Origin: Thunnus maccoyii
Taxonomy: Eukaryota > Chordata > Actinopteri > Scombriformes > Scombridae
Direction of reading: 5' to 3'
Assembly (NCBI RefSeq): GCF_910596095.1
Contig: NC_056538.1
Location: 20,074,501-20,138,500, forward strand
DNA: 64,000 bases
In this document: positions 24,927 to 40,946 of the stretch, one piece after another
Position numbering within the stretch: position 1 is the first letter of the stretch
Layout of the letters: the number at the start of each line of letters is the position of its first letter
Translations under genes and position numbers: made by a program
Notes under the pieces: generated by a model
The model's input: only the letters and a program-made list of their open reading frames with translations
Databases searched by the model: none
Told to the model about the DNA's origin: nothing

Positions 24927-27310
24927 ACTGTTTACCTTGCTGCTTGGCAACCCCACGTCGCTAAAAAACAATGAAACATACAGTAGATGAACGATTGCGC
25001 TGTTGTTTTTATTAGTGATCTAAAAGATTTTTATTCCACACTGTCAATCCTCTAAGACCAACATGTCTTCTGCAGTATGTTTAGGTTCTGACGTGTAGAA
25101 CAACGATGCTCTCTCAGTGAGGCCTGATACCATCATGGCCTCAGCTGGCACTTTTAAAATGAATCCTCCGCAGCTCTATTTCACATGGATGGGCAGGGTT
25201 ATACGGGATATTTACCTACTGGTTAAGCATCATATTAACTGGCATAGGGAATATTCCTCTGAGAAAAAGTTTTGACTAAATCCATACGTGCCTTATCTGC
25301 TTTATCAGATCCAGACAGGAGAACCAACATGGATTAGTGTGCTTGGCCCTCATCTTGGTTTCCTGGTTGCCCACTTTCTCAGCTCTTCTCTGCAGTTTTG
25401 TAGACTGCGGATGAAAATCAGCTGTACTTGGAAAAAGACGCCTGTTTTTTTTTTTTTTTTTCGTCGTTTTTGTTTGTTTTTTATGGCAGCCGTAGTTTGT
25501 TGTGGATCCACCACAATAGCTGTTCAACAGACTATTTGGGAAAGGCACAGATCTAGAAATAAATCTGATCCAGCGCGCAGTGGCGTTTGGTTTTCCTTTT
25601 CTTGTTCACAGACTGAATATAATATTCTAGCAACACTCCAGGAATAGGGTGTAGCATGTACTGAATCAACTTGGTTGAATTTTATGTGAAACCATAAATA
25701 AGTGATTCTCTTACATAGCTTCAAGGGCTATACAGCAGTATTTTATTACTACAAGTCTCTGAAGTCTGGGTGGAAATGTGCAGACTGTTTGCACCTACAA
25801 GTGAGAAAGCTGCCCTCCATTAATAAGAATATAACACAGGAAATACAGTTTTATACTCTATGCAATGCATGTTAAGTTCTTTATAGGACACTATGTGGCT
25901 GAGGCGAGAAGCCAGTACACTTGGGAGATGAAAGAAGCTTTAAAATACTGAGCTTTTAAATGAAGCATAGTAGTGCGTTACACTAAATCGATCGCTGTGA
26001 TCCCACTAAATATTTTTTGACAATTGCATCCAAAATCTCAGTTTGCTGATATTGATAAGTGCCTTATATTAAAGCTTACAGGTTTGACGGTTTTGATTAA
26101 AATGATTTGAGTTTTTACATCATTTGACAATTTCTATATACCCGACCAAATTTTCTGGATTCATATGAACTTCTTTGAATCCCCATATTTCTGTGTCTGT
26201 TTGATCTTTAGTTAAATGTAACGTGACAGTTTTGGCTGCATGGTCACAGTTCAGTCTCCTATATTTGTATATTTTGCACATTTCATTCACACAATGTTTA
26301 CGCTGCATCGCCGTGTCGTTATGACAGTGGTTGGACTCTATTCTGTTCAGAAATTTTCACTGTGGACCTGAGACCTTCATTGGAAGTTAATAACTCTCAC
26401 CTGACATAACAGCTGAAAAGATAAATCGAAAACGGGATGCTGATCTTTCTGATTAAATCTGTTGTAAATTGATGGAATCGCTCCTTCAATTTAAACCTAA
26501 AACGCTCATCGTCGTATGAGTTTCCACTGTCATAACGCAGGTAGCGGTCAAACCTTTGGCCATTTATGGTACACAAAAATACACTTCAGTGGCGCATCTA
26601 GTTACAATAATGGCCTTTGTATTGTTATTAGTCTATTTGTTGTTTGTCTCTTTTGTACATTTAATCTATTTAAAGCATGTATCAATCAGTTTTCTAGTTT
26701 TAACTGAAAGAAAATGAGTCCTCGTGGAAAAACGCAGATAGGAAATGATATTCATTTTCACCTGGAAGGTCACGCTGTTGTGCAACCTGAGGTTTTAAAT
26801 CTCAGACTGTAGGTATTCAGATCAATTTTGATGGCTGATAGGTCATTGAAGCTACATTTTGAAATAGGTCACCACATGTTAATGAAATTTTTCATTTTTG
26901 TTCCCAGTGGCCCTCGGAAAGATTATTAAATGGCTTGGACAAATCAAGTTTTTGTCTGAATTTTAAATTAGGGGTAAAGGGAAATGTGTCCTTGTATGTA
27001 AAATATGGTAGCCTGCGTTTGTTTTCTGTATGAGCCATTTCTTACCAAAGTATGTAGACATTGAAGCCTGTGTGGGCTTATGCACATTTGTACCCGTTTT
27101 GTTTTTAGGGTGGGATTTGTTTTTACTGTCCTACCTGACACGCAAAGTATATGACTCCAGATTTAACCAAAGATAATGTATTTTCATTGACTTTTTAAAG
27201 GTTTTGAAAGGGATAATTTGTGTTATTCAAGGTTTCTTTTTTTCTCCTTTTTTTGTATTAAAATGCATTCTATTTTTTATATTACATGATATTGTAATAA
27301 ACGACATTTA
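24927..27310 (+). other. six5: probable six5 3' UTR
   Basis: About 2.4 kb downstream of the six5 stop with no gene or clear element. A GTAATAAACG polyadenylation-type signal lies at about 27295, just after an AT-rich stretch. Its use is inferred; transcripts could end earlier. Confidence 0.45.
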
Positions 27311-27452
27311 CAAAACTTTTCCGCGCATGTCATGATTCAGGGACTGTCTGTTTACAGGCTTCACATTTCTGAAATGTGAGTTATTGTTAGCACAAAAACT
27401 ACTTGACAGAGGATTTTGCTTCTAATTTGGCAAGAAAATTTTATTCAAATGC

Positions 27453-27469
27453 TCCCCCCCCCCCCCCCA
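27453..27469. repeat. poly-C tract
   Basis: A run of about 16 C bases between six5 and the six9-like gene, about 370 bases upstream of the latter's start. Confidence 0.9.
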
Positions 27470-27831
27470 CCCTGTGCAACCAAACCATCATGCTCTCTGA
27501 CTGGCTGAACGCCAATACAACATCAAAGGTGTACGCGGTGTGTATGCATGTGTTTGTACAAGAGAAGGAAGGATGTATGGTGTGTTGTTTTAACCCCGAT
27601 GGTCTCAGGTTACCTGTGACTCCATTCTGCCAGGGCATGATGAGTAGCGATAAACACACAAGCACGTTCACTTAGTTTTTGTTCATCCACAGACGAGCCA
27701 CAGTGCTCCGCAGAGCCTCCAGCTCTCTGCTGCACCAACTTAAGAGAAGCTGTTAGAGGATATTTCCACGCAGCCTTTGGTTTAACTTTTATTTCAGGAC
27801 TTTTGAGACCACCGCTCTTGTGTCCACAGCG

Positions 27832-30800
27832 ATGATCTTCACAGCAGAGCAGGTGGCTTGTGTGTGCGAGGTCCTCCTGCAGAGCGGTTGCATGGATCGT
27901 CTCGCTGGCTTCCTCCGCACTCTTCCTCCTCCTTCCCTCTCCGCCTCCTCCTCCTGCCCTGGGGAGCTGGAGAGTGTGCTGAAGGCTAAAGCCGCAGTGG
28001 CCTTTCACCAGGGGTGCTTCACTGACCTCTACACCCTGCTAGAGGGCTTCCCCTTTTCCCCACGCAGCCACCCGCTCCTGCAGCAGCTCTGGCTCCGAGC
28101 CCACTACATGGAGGCCGAGAAGCAGAGGGGCCGACCACTGGGTGCTGTGGGGAAGTATCGAGTCAGACGAAAGTTCCCTCTACCAAACACCATCTGGGAT
28201 GGAGAGGAGACGAGCTACTGTTTCAAGGTAGAAAAAAATCTTTATGTGCTCTTATTTAACTTCCTGGTACATGACATAAAGTAAGAGACTTATGGTTGTG
28301 TCTTCAGGGTTTAACTGAGCCCCAAATTAATATGTTCATATGGAAGACTAAAAATACCAGTGGTGTAAAGTAACTGGCTACATTTACTTAAGTGCTGTAC
28401 ATACCTGTAAATACAGTTTTAACATACTTGTATTTTCTTTGAGTATTTCCATTTTATGCTGCTTTATACTTCTGCTTCACTGTATTTCAGAAGGAAATGT
28501 TGTACTTTTTACTCCACTACAGTTACTAGTTACTTTGCAGATTTGGATTATACATGCTAGTCGAATGATCATCCTCTAAAATATGATGTTGTTATAGATT
28601 AACATCAACTCAACAGTATAAAAAGTTGTCAAAATTTGCTCTACCTCCACTAGCTTCAACCAAAATACTGCTTAATAATATCATCATAATATTTCATTTT
28701 ATTCACAACTGAGGGACTATTTTGAAAGAGATACTTAAAGTATTATTTGCTGATACTACTTCTGTGCTTCTATTGATTAAAAATTTGCAGGAATTTTACT
28801 TGAGCAATTTTACACTTGGATATCACTATATTTTTGCTTTTAAGCATCTGAGTATTTTCTTCCGCCATTGTAGGAATCCAAGTTACCGGTGGTGGAAGAA
28901 GTATTCAGAACCTTAATTTAAGTAAAAGTACCAGTTCAGTAATATAAAAATACTCCATTACAAGTAAAAGTCTTGAAATATCCTACTTGAGTAAAAGTAA
29001 ATAAGTGTTAGCAGCAAAATGTACTTATTGCAGTAAAAGTAGTGGTTTGGTCCATCTGACTGCTATACTATTATATATGACATCATTATATTATTAATAC
29101 TGAAGCATCAGTGTGTAAGCAGCATGTTACTGTCCAGTGGTTCCCAACCTATGTGTCGGGCCCCTCCAAAGGGTCACCAGATAAATCTGGGGTGGTGAGA
29201 TGATTAATGAGAGAGGAAAAAAGAAAAAACAAAGTTCTGATGCATAAAGCTGTTTATCAGACTAAATGTCGGCCTATTTAGTTACTTTCCTCCTCTTCTC
29301 AAAACCCTCAGTTTACCTTAACTGAGGGTGTTGAGAGCTAGGCCTGTCTTATTTTTTTGGAAGAATTTGCATATGAATAACATATAGACTTGGCTTAAAT
29401 TATTAAATTTATAAACAGGAAAAATCGCGGAGTATGCTCCGGGAGTGGTACCGTCGTAAACCTTATCCTTCCAGCTGGGAGAGGCGGGAGCTGGCAGCAG
29501 CCACCGGGCTGACAACCACTCAGGTCGGCAATTGGTTCAAGAATCGCAGGCAAAGGGACCGAAGCATGGGCGGTAGCAGGTCAGTCACGGGGGGCACTGT
29601 GTCATTTTAAAGGTGCAGTGTATAGGGTTTAGTGGCATCTAGCGGTGAGGTTGCAGATTGCAACAAACTGAGTACCCCTCACTACGGTGGCTGCAAAACT
29701 GGTGAAAAACATGAAAAGACCTCTCTGGAGTCAGTGTTTGGTTTGTCCATCCTGGACTACTGTAGAAACATGGCTGACTCTGTGGAAGAGGACCTGCTCC
29801 TTATGTAGATATAAAGGGCTCATTCTAAGGTAATGAAAACATGATTCTTATTTCTAGGTGATTAGACACAATTAAAACACATTAATGATTATATTCCATT
29901 TCTGACAAGTCTGTTGTTAGATGCCACTAAATTCTACACACTGCACCTTTAATGCAGCAAGTTAGGATAACCGCAGAGTGATACGGTGAATTCATTGTTT
30001 AGCCAATCAGAGCTGATTATCCACCGCAGCTCAACAGGGAAACACTGTCTGAGGAAACACAAAGAGGGAATTGTATAAAAAAAAGACTGTAAATGTAACA
30101 GATATCCACTTGATATGACTAACTCAGACTGCTGAGGCCTCATATAAGCTTCAGATAAACGTTTAAATACATTTTTGCACAAAATGACTGTGTGGACACA
30201 CTGTGGATTGTGCATTGAAAGTGCATTTGAAGGGAATCTTTTAATAGCCAGTATGAACAGGAGGAATGATTACAGCGAGGAAAACCTCGTTCAGTGTTCA
30301 TGTGGACACCTGACTGTTGTTTTAAGACAGACTTGAAACATTGTGGACCTGTCCTTTAAGTAAGGCTCTCTTTTAACGCCACATTACCATCTATAAAGCA
30401 TATACATGAGAACTAGCTAAACTTCTAGTTCAACCTGCTCCAGCAGTAGTCTGAAGGTATAATTTTTTAACATTGTGTTCAAACACAGAGCATTCTTTGT
30501 CTACTTTTATTGTCTTTATATAGAATAACAGCGCCATCTTGTGATCAAATCAGGACATGATGCAAAATTTAAAGGATAGGTTCACAATTGTTCAAGTCTG
30601 TCTTAACACAATAGTGTTAAACAACAGTCAGGTGCCCAAATGAACATTGAAACAGGTTTTCCTCTCTGTAATCATTCCTTCTGTTCATACTGATCATTAG
30701 AGGATTCCCTCCATATGTGCTTTCAATGTAAGTGAAGTTTATTTGAAGATAATATGAGGCTTTAGTCAAATAAAGTGATATCTTTCCCAGTTAGTGTACT

Positions 30801-31392
30801 TTTTAGTAGAAATTTCCCTCTTTGTGTCTCGACAGACAGTGCTTTCCTGTTCAGAGGAGGGATAGTAACAAAAAGAGGGACTTCGGCACTGAAATGACTG
30901 TAACGTTGAAAGATATCTACTTGATTTGACTTATTTGGACAGCTGAAGCTGCATATTAGCTTCAAATAAACTACAAATACATCTTATACATAATACAAAC
31001 TTCAAATACATTTTTGCAAAGGAGACTTGTGGATTTTGTCCCTCATCATTTACATTGTAAGTGCATTAAGGATCCTCTAATGACTGGTATGAACAGGAGG
31101 AACGATTACAGTGAGAAAAACATGTGTCAATGTTCGTTTGAGCACCTGACTGTCATTTTAAGACATACTTGGAGAAATTGTGACCATCCTTTAACAATGT
31201 GGTTCAACACATCATCAATACTGTGCACTTTGCTGATGCTCTTCATCTCCATCTTTCCAAAGAGCTGGCTCTGGAGGAACTTCAGGAGTCACTTCCTCTA
31301 ACAATGACCTTTCACCTCCAGACAGCCCAAATCTCCAATACCGCTGCCCTCCACCTCTCTGTCACCCACCACCTCCTCTACGACACATGTGA
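27832..31392 (+). CDS. six9: Six1/2-class SIX homeobox gene, six9-like, complete (228 aa)
   Basis: Three exons, 27832-28227, 29419-29579 and 31263-31392; 687 nt including the TGA. Residues 1-125 hold the SIX domain ([56 protein letters not shown]) and about 126-185 the homeodomain ([20 protein letters not shown] to [19 protein letters not shown]). [24 protein letters not shown] and TGLTTTQV are Six1/2-class residues, so this is not a copy of its neighbour six5. Exon 2 ends AGC-AG before GTCAGT. Exon 3 follows a pyrimidine-rich acceptor (ATCTTTCCAAAG) and continues in frame as [10 protein letters not shown] then [13 protein letters not shown], ending PPPPLRHM. Oddities are a roughly six-residue Ser-rich insertion in the SIX domain (SLSASSSC), G for the usual S before NWF, and a short C-terminus. 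The family call is firm; the symbol six9 rests on class, position beside six5 and absence in mammals. Exon 3 is my reconstruction. Confidence 0.8.
28358..28873. mobile_element. inverted-repeat element family D, copy 2
   Basis: Starts CCAGTGGTGTAAAGTAACTGG, has ATTTCCATTTTATGCTGCTT and TTTTACTCCACTACAGTTAC inside, and runs to about 28873. It lies in intron 1 of the six9-like gene. Confidence 0.75.
28887..29130. mobile_element. inverted-repeat element family D, copy 3 (different subtype)
   Basis: Begins CGGTGGTGGAAGAAGTATTC and carries repeated AAGTAAAAGT phrases (TACTTGAGTAAAAGTAAATA). It directly follows copy 2 in the six9-like intron 1. Confidence 0.75.
29133..29290. mobile_element. interspersed repeat of the CAGTGGTTCCCAACC type, fragment
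   Basis: Starts CAGTGGTTCCCAACCTATG, followed by GGGTCACCAGATAAATCTGG and GAGATGATTAATGAGAGAGG. I recognise this as the left end of a common fish DNA element, here truncated. It ends about 130 bases upstream of six9-like exon 2. Confidence 0.7.
29607..29952. mobile_element. inverted-repeat element family C, full copy
   Basis: Begins TTAAAGGTGCAGTGTATAGG and ends CTACACACTGCACCTTTAA, near-perfect terminal inverted repeats. The TAGTGGCATCTAGCGG motif is matched by TAGATGCCACTAAAT at the right. About 346 bp. It starts only 27 bases after the donor of six9-like exon 2, and its first bases supply the stop codon that would end a read-through product. Confidence 0.92.
30075..30359. mobile_element. 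inverted-repeat element family A, copy 3 (right half)
   Basis: Shares GACTGTAAATGTAACAGATA, GTGTGGACACACTGTGGATT, AGTATGAACAGGAGGAATGA and GACACCTGACTGTTGTTTTA with copy 2, ending GTGGACCTGTCCTTTAA. The left arm is missing or unrecognisable. Confidence 0.85.
30570..31194. mobile_element. inverted-repeat element family A, copy 4
   Basis: The left arm begins TTAAAGGATAGGTTCACAAT and carries AACAGTCAGGTGCCCAAATG. The right arm carries GAGCACCTGACTGTCATTTT and ends GACCATCCTTTAAC. About 625 bp. It ends 68 bases before exon 3 of the six9-like gene. Confidence 0.9.
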
Positions 31393-32609
31393 AGGCCTCA
31401 TCCAAGTCAGCACTTCTATTACTCGGTTGTTTCTTTTTGATTGTATTTGTTATTCTGTTTTTTTCCTTCTTGAATATAAAGTCAATTTTCTGGTTTCAGT
31501 AATTTTATTACCAAAACATGACTTAGCAGACATTACACCATGACTTAAACATGTACAGATATAAGCCATACAAGACAGACAGTAAAAGTAAGAATCATAT
31601 GGTTTGATTCAATTCAACATACCGGCTCACAGATGTGCTGTAAAGCTCTGTGGTGATGTCCACGCTTTGGAAAAAAAAGACTCTCACTCATCCTAAAACA
31701 CAATATTCCCACATGGCATCGGAACGTTTATACAGATAACGTTCTTAAACGTGTTAAAGGGGAAGGGAAGATAAAATGGGACTACCAGCATTTTTGACTT
31801 CCCACAATGTCTTCAAAGTCTGACAGAAACCAAATAAAACCATTCTAACTTTATTGCAGACTTTTATTACACCTTTTATATGGTGTAAAAGAACATTCAA
31901 TGTATTTTCACTTCAATATCATCACACTGAAACATGTGCAGTGTAGCCAGCCACATACTACAGCTAGCAATGAATATCAGCAGGTTGTAAGGCCAAGAGG
32001 ATCTTCACTCAAGTGAAGGTAAAGACTTATTCACACATATAAACTCGCTGTTGTTCACCATTGTCACTGTAATAAACAGTGTTAACGCCACCCCAGAGAA
32101 GGAAAACTGATTACATAGTCTGCCTTTAAGAAGACATTAGTGCATCTCAATCATATTCATGGGCTAAAGAAAGTATAAGGCTATGATTTTTTTTCACAGG
32201 AATAAAGCAAAAATATTAATTAGAGTGCTTTTGAATTCACAGACTCAAACTGTTCCTCAGGTACCATCATCATCATCATCAGCTGGTATGATGTTATTTT
32301 AATTAAGACTCTTTTGTATTCACATCACACGCCCAGACCTTTGGACAGCAGTCTCTAGCTCATCTATCAGATGAAAACACAGAGACTGGATAGTCCAGCA
32401 GGGCCGAGTCTTTGGTAAAGTTCAGCTGGTGTCCTGGTTTATAGATAAATATTCAGTATTTAGTTCATTTTACCAGGTTCTTCTCACACATTTGGGTCCA
32501 TGCTGGTAATTAATTCATCACCAGTGTGATGAAACCGCATTGGTATTCAGTACGGGGTAAAAGTGGGCAGAGTTGCATCACCAGTACTCGTTAATGTTGT
32601 GTTTTGGGT
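31393..32609. other. convergent 3' ends of six9-like and qpctl
   Basis: About 1.2 kb between two stop codons facing each other, probably all 3' UTR. Candidate polyadenylation signals are AATAAA at about 31833 (plus) and TTTATT at 31504-31509 (minus). If both are used, the transcripts would overlap by roughly 300 bases. No further gene seen. Confidence 0.5.
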
Positions 32610-38093
<5,484 letters not shown>

Positions 38094-38330
38094 GACTGGA
38101 GGTGCAGCGTCTCCTAAACAAGCTACGTGTCCAAACTGACTTGTGGAGCATGCAGGAGGGCAATAATACACACAGGAAGGAAGTGGAGGAAGTAGACTGG
38201 ATGAGACGAGTGGTGTTTCGGTACGGTTGTTACATTTGCAGCTGTGTGTGGTCCTGGTTCAACATCGCAGCCCATCCTCCGGGTCTGACAGTCTGTCTTT
38301 AGTGGTCCAGATCTTCAGTGTGACTCCTGC
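38094..38330 (-). promoter_or_regulatory. qpctl: qpctl upstream region
   Basis: The stretch directly upstream of the qpctl start is moderately GC-rich against the very AT-rich block beyond 38.38 kb. No TATA box or clear initiator could be fixed, so this is a positional call. Confidence 0.35.
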
Positions 38331-40620
38331 AGCACAGTTTTCTAAAGGCATGACTTTTAGGATTCATTCACACAGAAACAATAACTATATATACATATAT
38401 ATATATATCTATCTCTGGCTTCTGCAACTCTTTCCTGCTGCGTTAAACTATTTTTTAAATCTAATTATAGCTTCAAAAGAAGAAAAATACAACAAAACTC
38501 CTCCTAACTCTTCTGGTGCAGCAGTCCCAATAAAATATGTACAAATTTAACGTCTACTGAGTCCAGGACGTCGATGGTGTAACTTCTTCTATGGTTTTTA
38601 TTACGGTTCATAAAGGTGAACCAGTACCACCTACTGGTCTGGAGTATCAGGTGCTGCAGAAAGAGACAATACATGTAAATATACAAAATGAAGACTGTAT
38701 ATATCAACTATGAGGCATTTAACGCTTAAATAAATACCTGAGACATGTAAGTCATCTCCTCAAGGTGATTTAAACTGTTTTATAAACATGTTTACATTTA
38801 CATATAGTCATAATATATACATAATGATATATAGACAGAGTTTATACATAATGACATATTATATATTATATTGTACTTACTGTATATTGTATTGTACTAT
38901 ATTGACATAATGTATACATCAATCTATGTGCTGCAGCCAGGAGTTTAAACATACTAAAAAAAAGACCAGACATCAAAAAGTCTAATTTCTATATAATTTT
39001 AGTTTAAAATTTATTTATTTTAATGTTTACATTTTATCTATTCAGTTAATTGTTCATCTATAGTTTCTGTAAATTCTGTTTCCCAATATTCGATGTGATA
39101 TCTCACATCACATTACATTTGGAAACAGGACAGTGGTACTGAAGAACAGGATTGATGTCAGTTATGTGAAATAAATTAAATAGAAAAAGGAAACGAATTT
39201 TGTTTTGTTTTGCCCTTTGTATTATGATTAAAGGACTATTTAGTAAAACTAAAAATGATTACTTCCTTATGGAAGATGTTAAAATTATTATAGGCTATGT
39301 ATTAAATTATACTTAAAATTATACTTATACTTAATAAGTGGACTTTGCTCTGTGTGAGTATTTGGACAAACGCCTGGTCATTAAGAAAAAATGGTTTATA
39401 TGGGTAGTGTTTATATTGTTTTTTTGTTTTTTTGTTTATTGTATGTTTTCCCCATACTACATACAGTATGTGGCTTGCAGTAATGGAAATTGCATGTCAT
39501 GTAATCACATGTGGGATGGATCATTTTTAATGATATGACAAAAATATTCATTCATTCATTGAATGAATAAACGAATAGTGGGGAAATCCATGATAAATCC
39601 TTATTTATTTAATCACCTAAAAGTAGTCAAATGTAAATATATTGAGTCTTTAAAAGTACTGCAAGCAGCATATAAAATATCCATCATCAACTGTAGAACA
39701 TAAACTCCATCCAGGTTTCTAAAACACACTAATTCACACAAATTCCCAGAAAAAAATAACATATAACATAAAAGAACCTCTGCTCATAGTAATCAGGATG
39801 AATCTTAGAGATATTTATCATTGTTTTATCCTGTTTCTCACCTGCTCCTAAATACGGTTGATCCACATTTTCAGTTATCACTGTCTTGCCACAGGTGGAT
39901 CATCAGGGGCTCTGAAGGCCACAGATTCACTGTGGTGCAATTAGTTTGATTAACTCTGCAAGTTTATTTGTTAATATGCACCACTAAAGGACTACATATT
40001 TACAAATCTTGAGATGCTGAATTGTACAGAGACCCTGTGTCAGAAATCTTAATTTTTTCTGTTGATTTTATGCTTACATGGTAAATTTTCCTAAATACAT
40101 TAATGTTTAATCAAATTATCACAAAATAACACACAGAACACACAGAAAACCTGGCACAGGATAGCATTTCAGAAATTGAGTACTGTGGGTCAATTATAGG
40201 GACCACTAGGGGGTAACTTTTCAGTTTTACATATTGCAAATATAAACTTTTCCACAGTAATAATCTTTCCTTTATCAGTTGCAGGATAAATATTAGAAAT
40301 CTTATCTTAAAAAGTGTCAATCCATTTATGATGAGCCTGCAGACAACTTTTCATTTTCCCTCTGATGGTTCTTGAGAGACATCTGTGATGTGTTACACAT
40401 GTTTACTATGTACTGCATCTTTTTATTTTTACTTTTTTCAACTTTATTGGTCAAAATTTGAAATACATAGCCCAAGACGTTCATATTCTTAATATATTTG
40501 CTGAAAGAGATTGAATATTGGCAGATTTTGTATTTTGAAAACTCACATTTCTGCATATATGATAATATGGAGTCATCATGACAAAGCTTGTTATTTGACC
40601 TACTTTTCTGTTTTCATATA
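38331..40620. other. AT-rich intergenic region between divergent qpctl and rrm1
   Basis: About 2.3 kb with (TA)n stretches near 38385-38410 and 38800-38900. No coding sequence or recognisable element was found. Confidence 0.6.
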
Positions 40621-40946
40621 TGTCCCGCCAGATTTTAGTCCGGGAAAATGAACGGAAGAGGAAGTTGACGTTCTAAACAGTTGTGATTGGTCCGCTGCCG
40701 TTAAGTCCCGTCTTCTCTTGCCGCTGATTGGCTTAAGCGCCCGTCCGTCTCTGCTCCCAGCGATGACGCCTTCCGTACAAATACAGTGTTAGCGGGAGTT
40801 TCGGGAGTCATTCGCGCTTTCTTCCTTGACGCCGGGACCGAGCTCGTGTTCAGCCGCACGTTTTGCTACTGAGGAGACGTTAAACTTGTAGCTGGAGAGC
40901 TGCTGTTTTCTCGGGAAACTCAGGAGCCACATCACACTCTGCCAGC
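40621..40946 (+). promoter_or_regulatory. rrm1: rrm1 promoter and 5' UTR
   Basis: Two inverted CCAAT boxes (GTGATTGGTCC at about 40683 and CTGATTGGCTT at about 40724) lie about 40 bases apart. An E2F-like TCATTCGCGCTTTC follows at about 40808, within a CpG-rich block ending at the start codon. Paired CCAAT boxes plus an E2F-like site fit S-phase genes, and mammalian RRM1 promoters are regulated that way; the fish start site is inferred. Confidence 0.6.

Noticed and set aside
31199-31543. 114-codon plus-strand frame over the six9-like third exon
   Set aside because: The frame is not the one that continues from exon 2. The phase-matched frame from 31263 gives a Ser/Pro-rich homeobox-type tail and ends at 31392.
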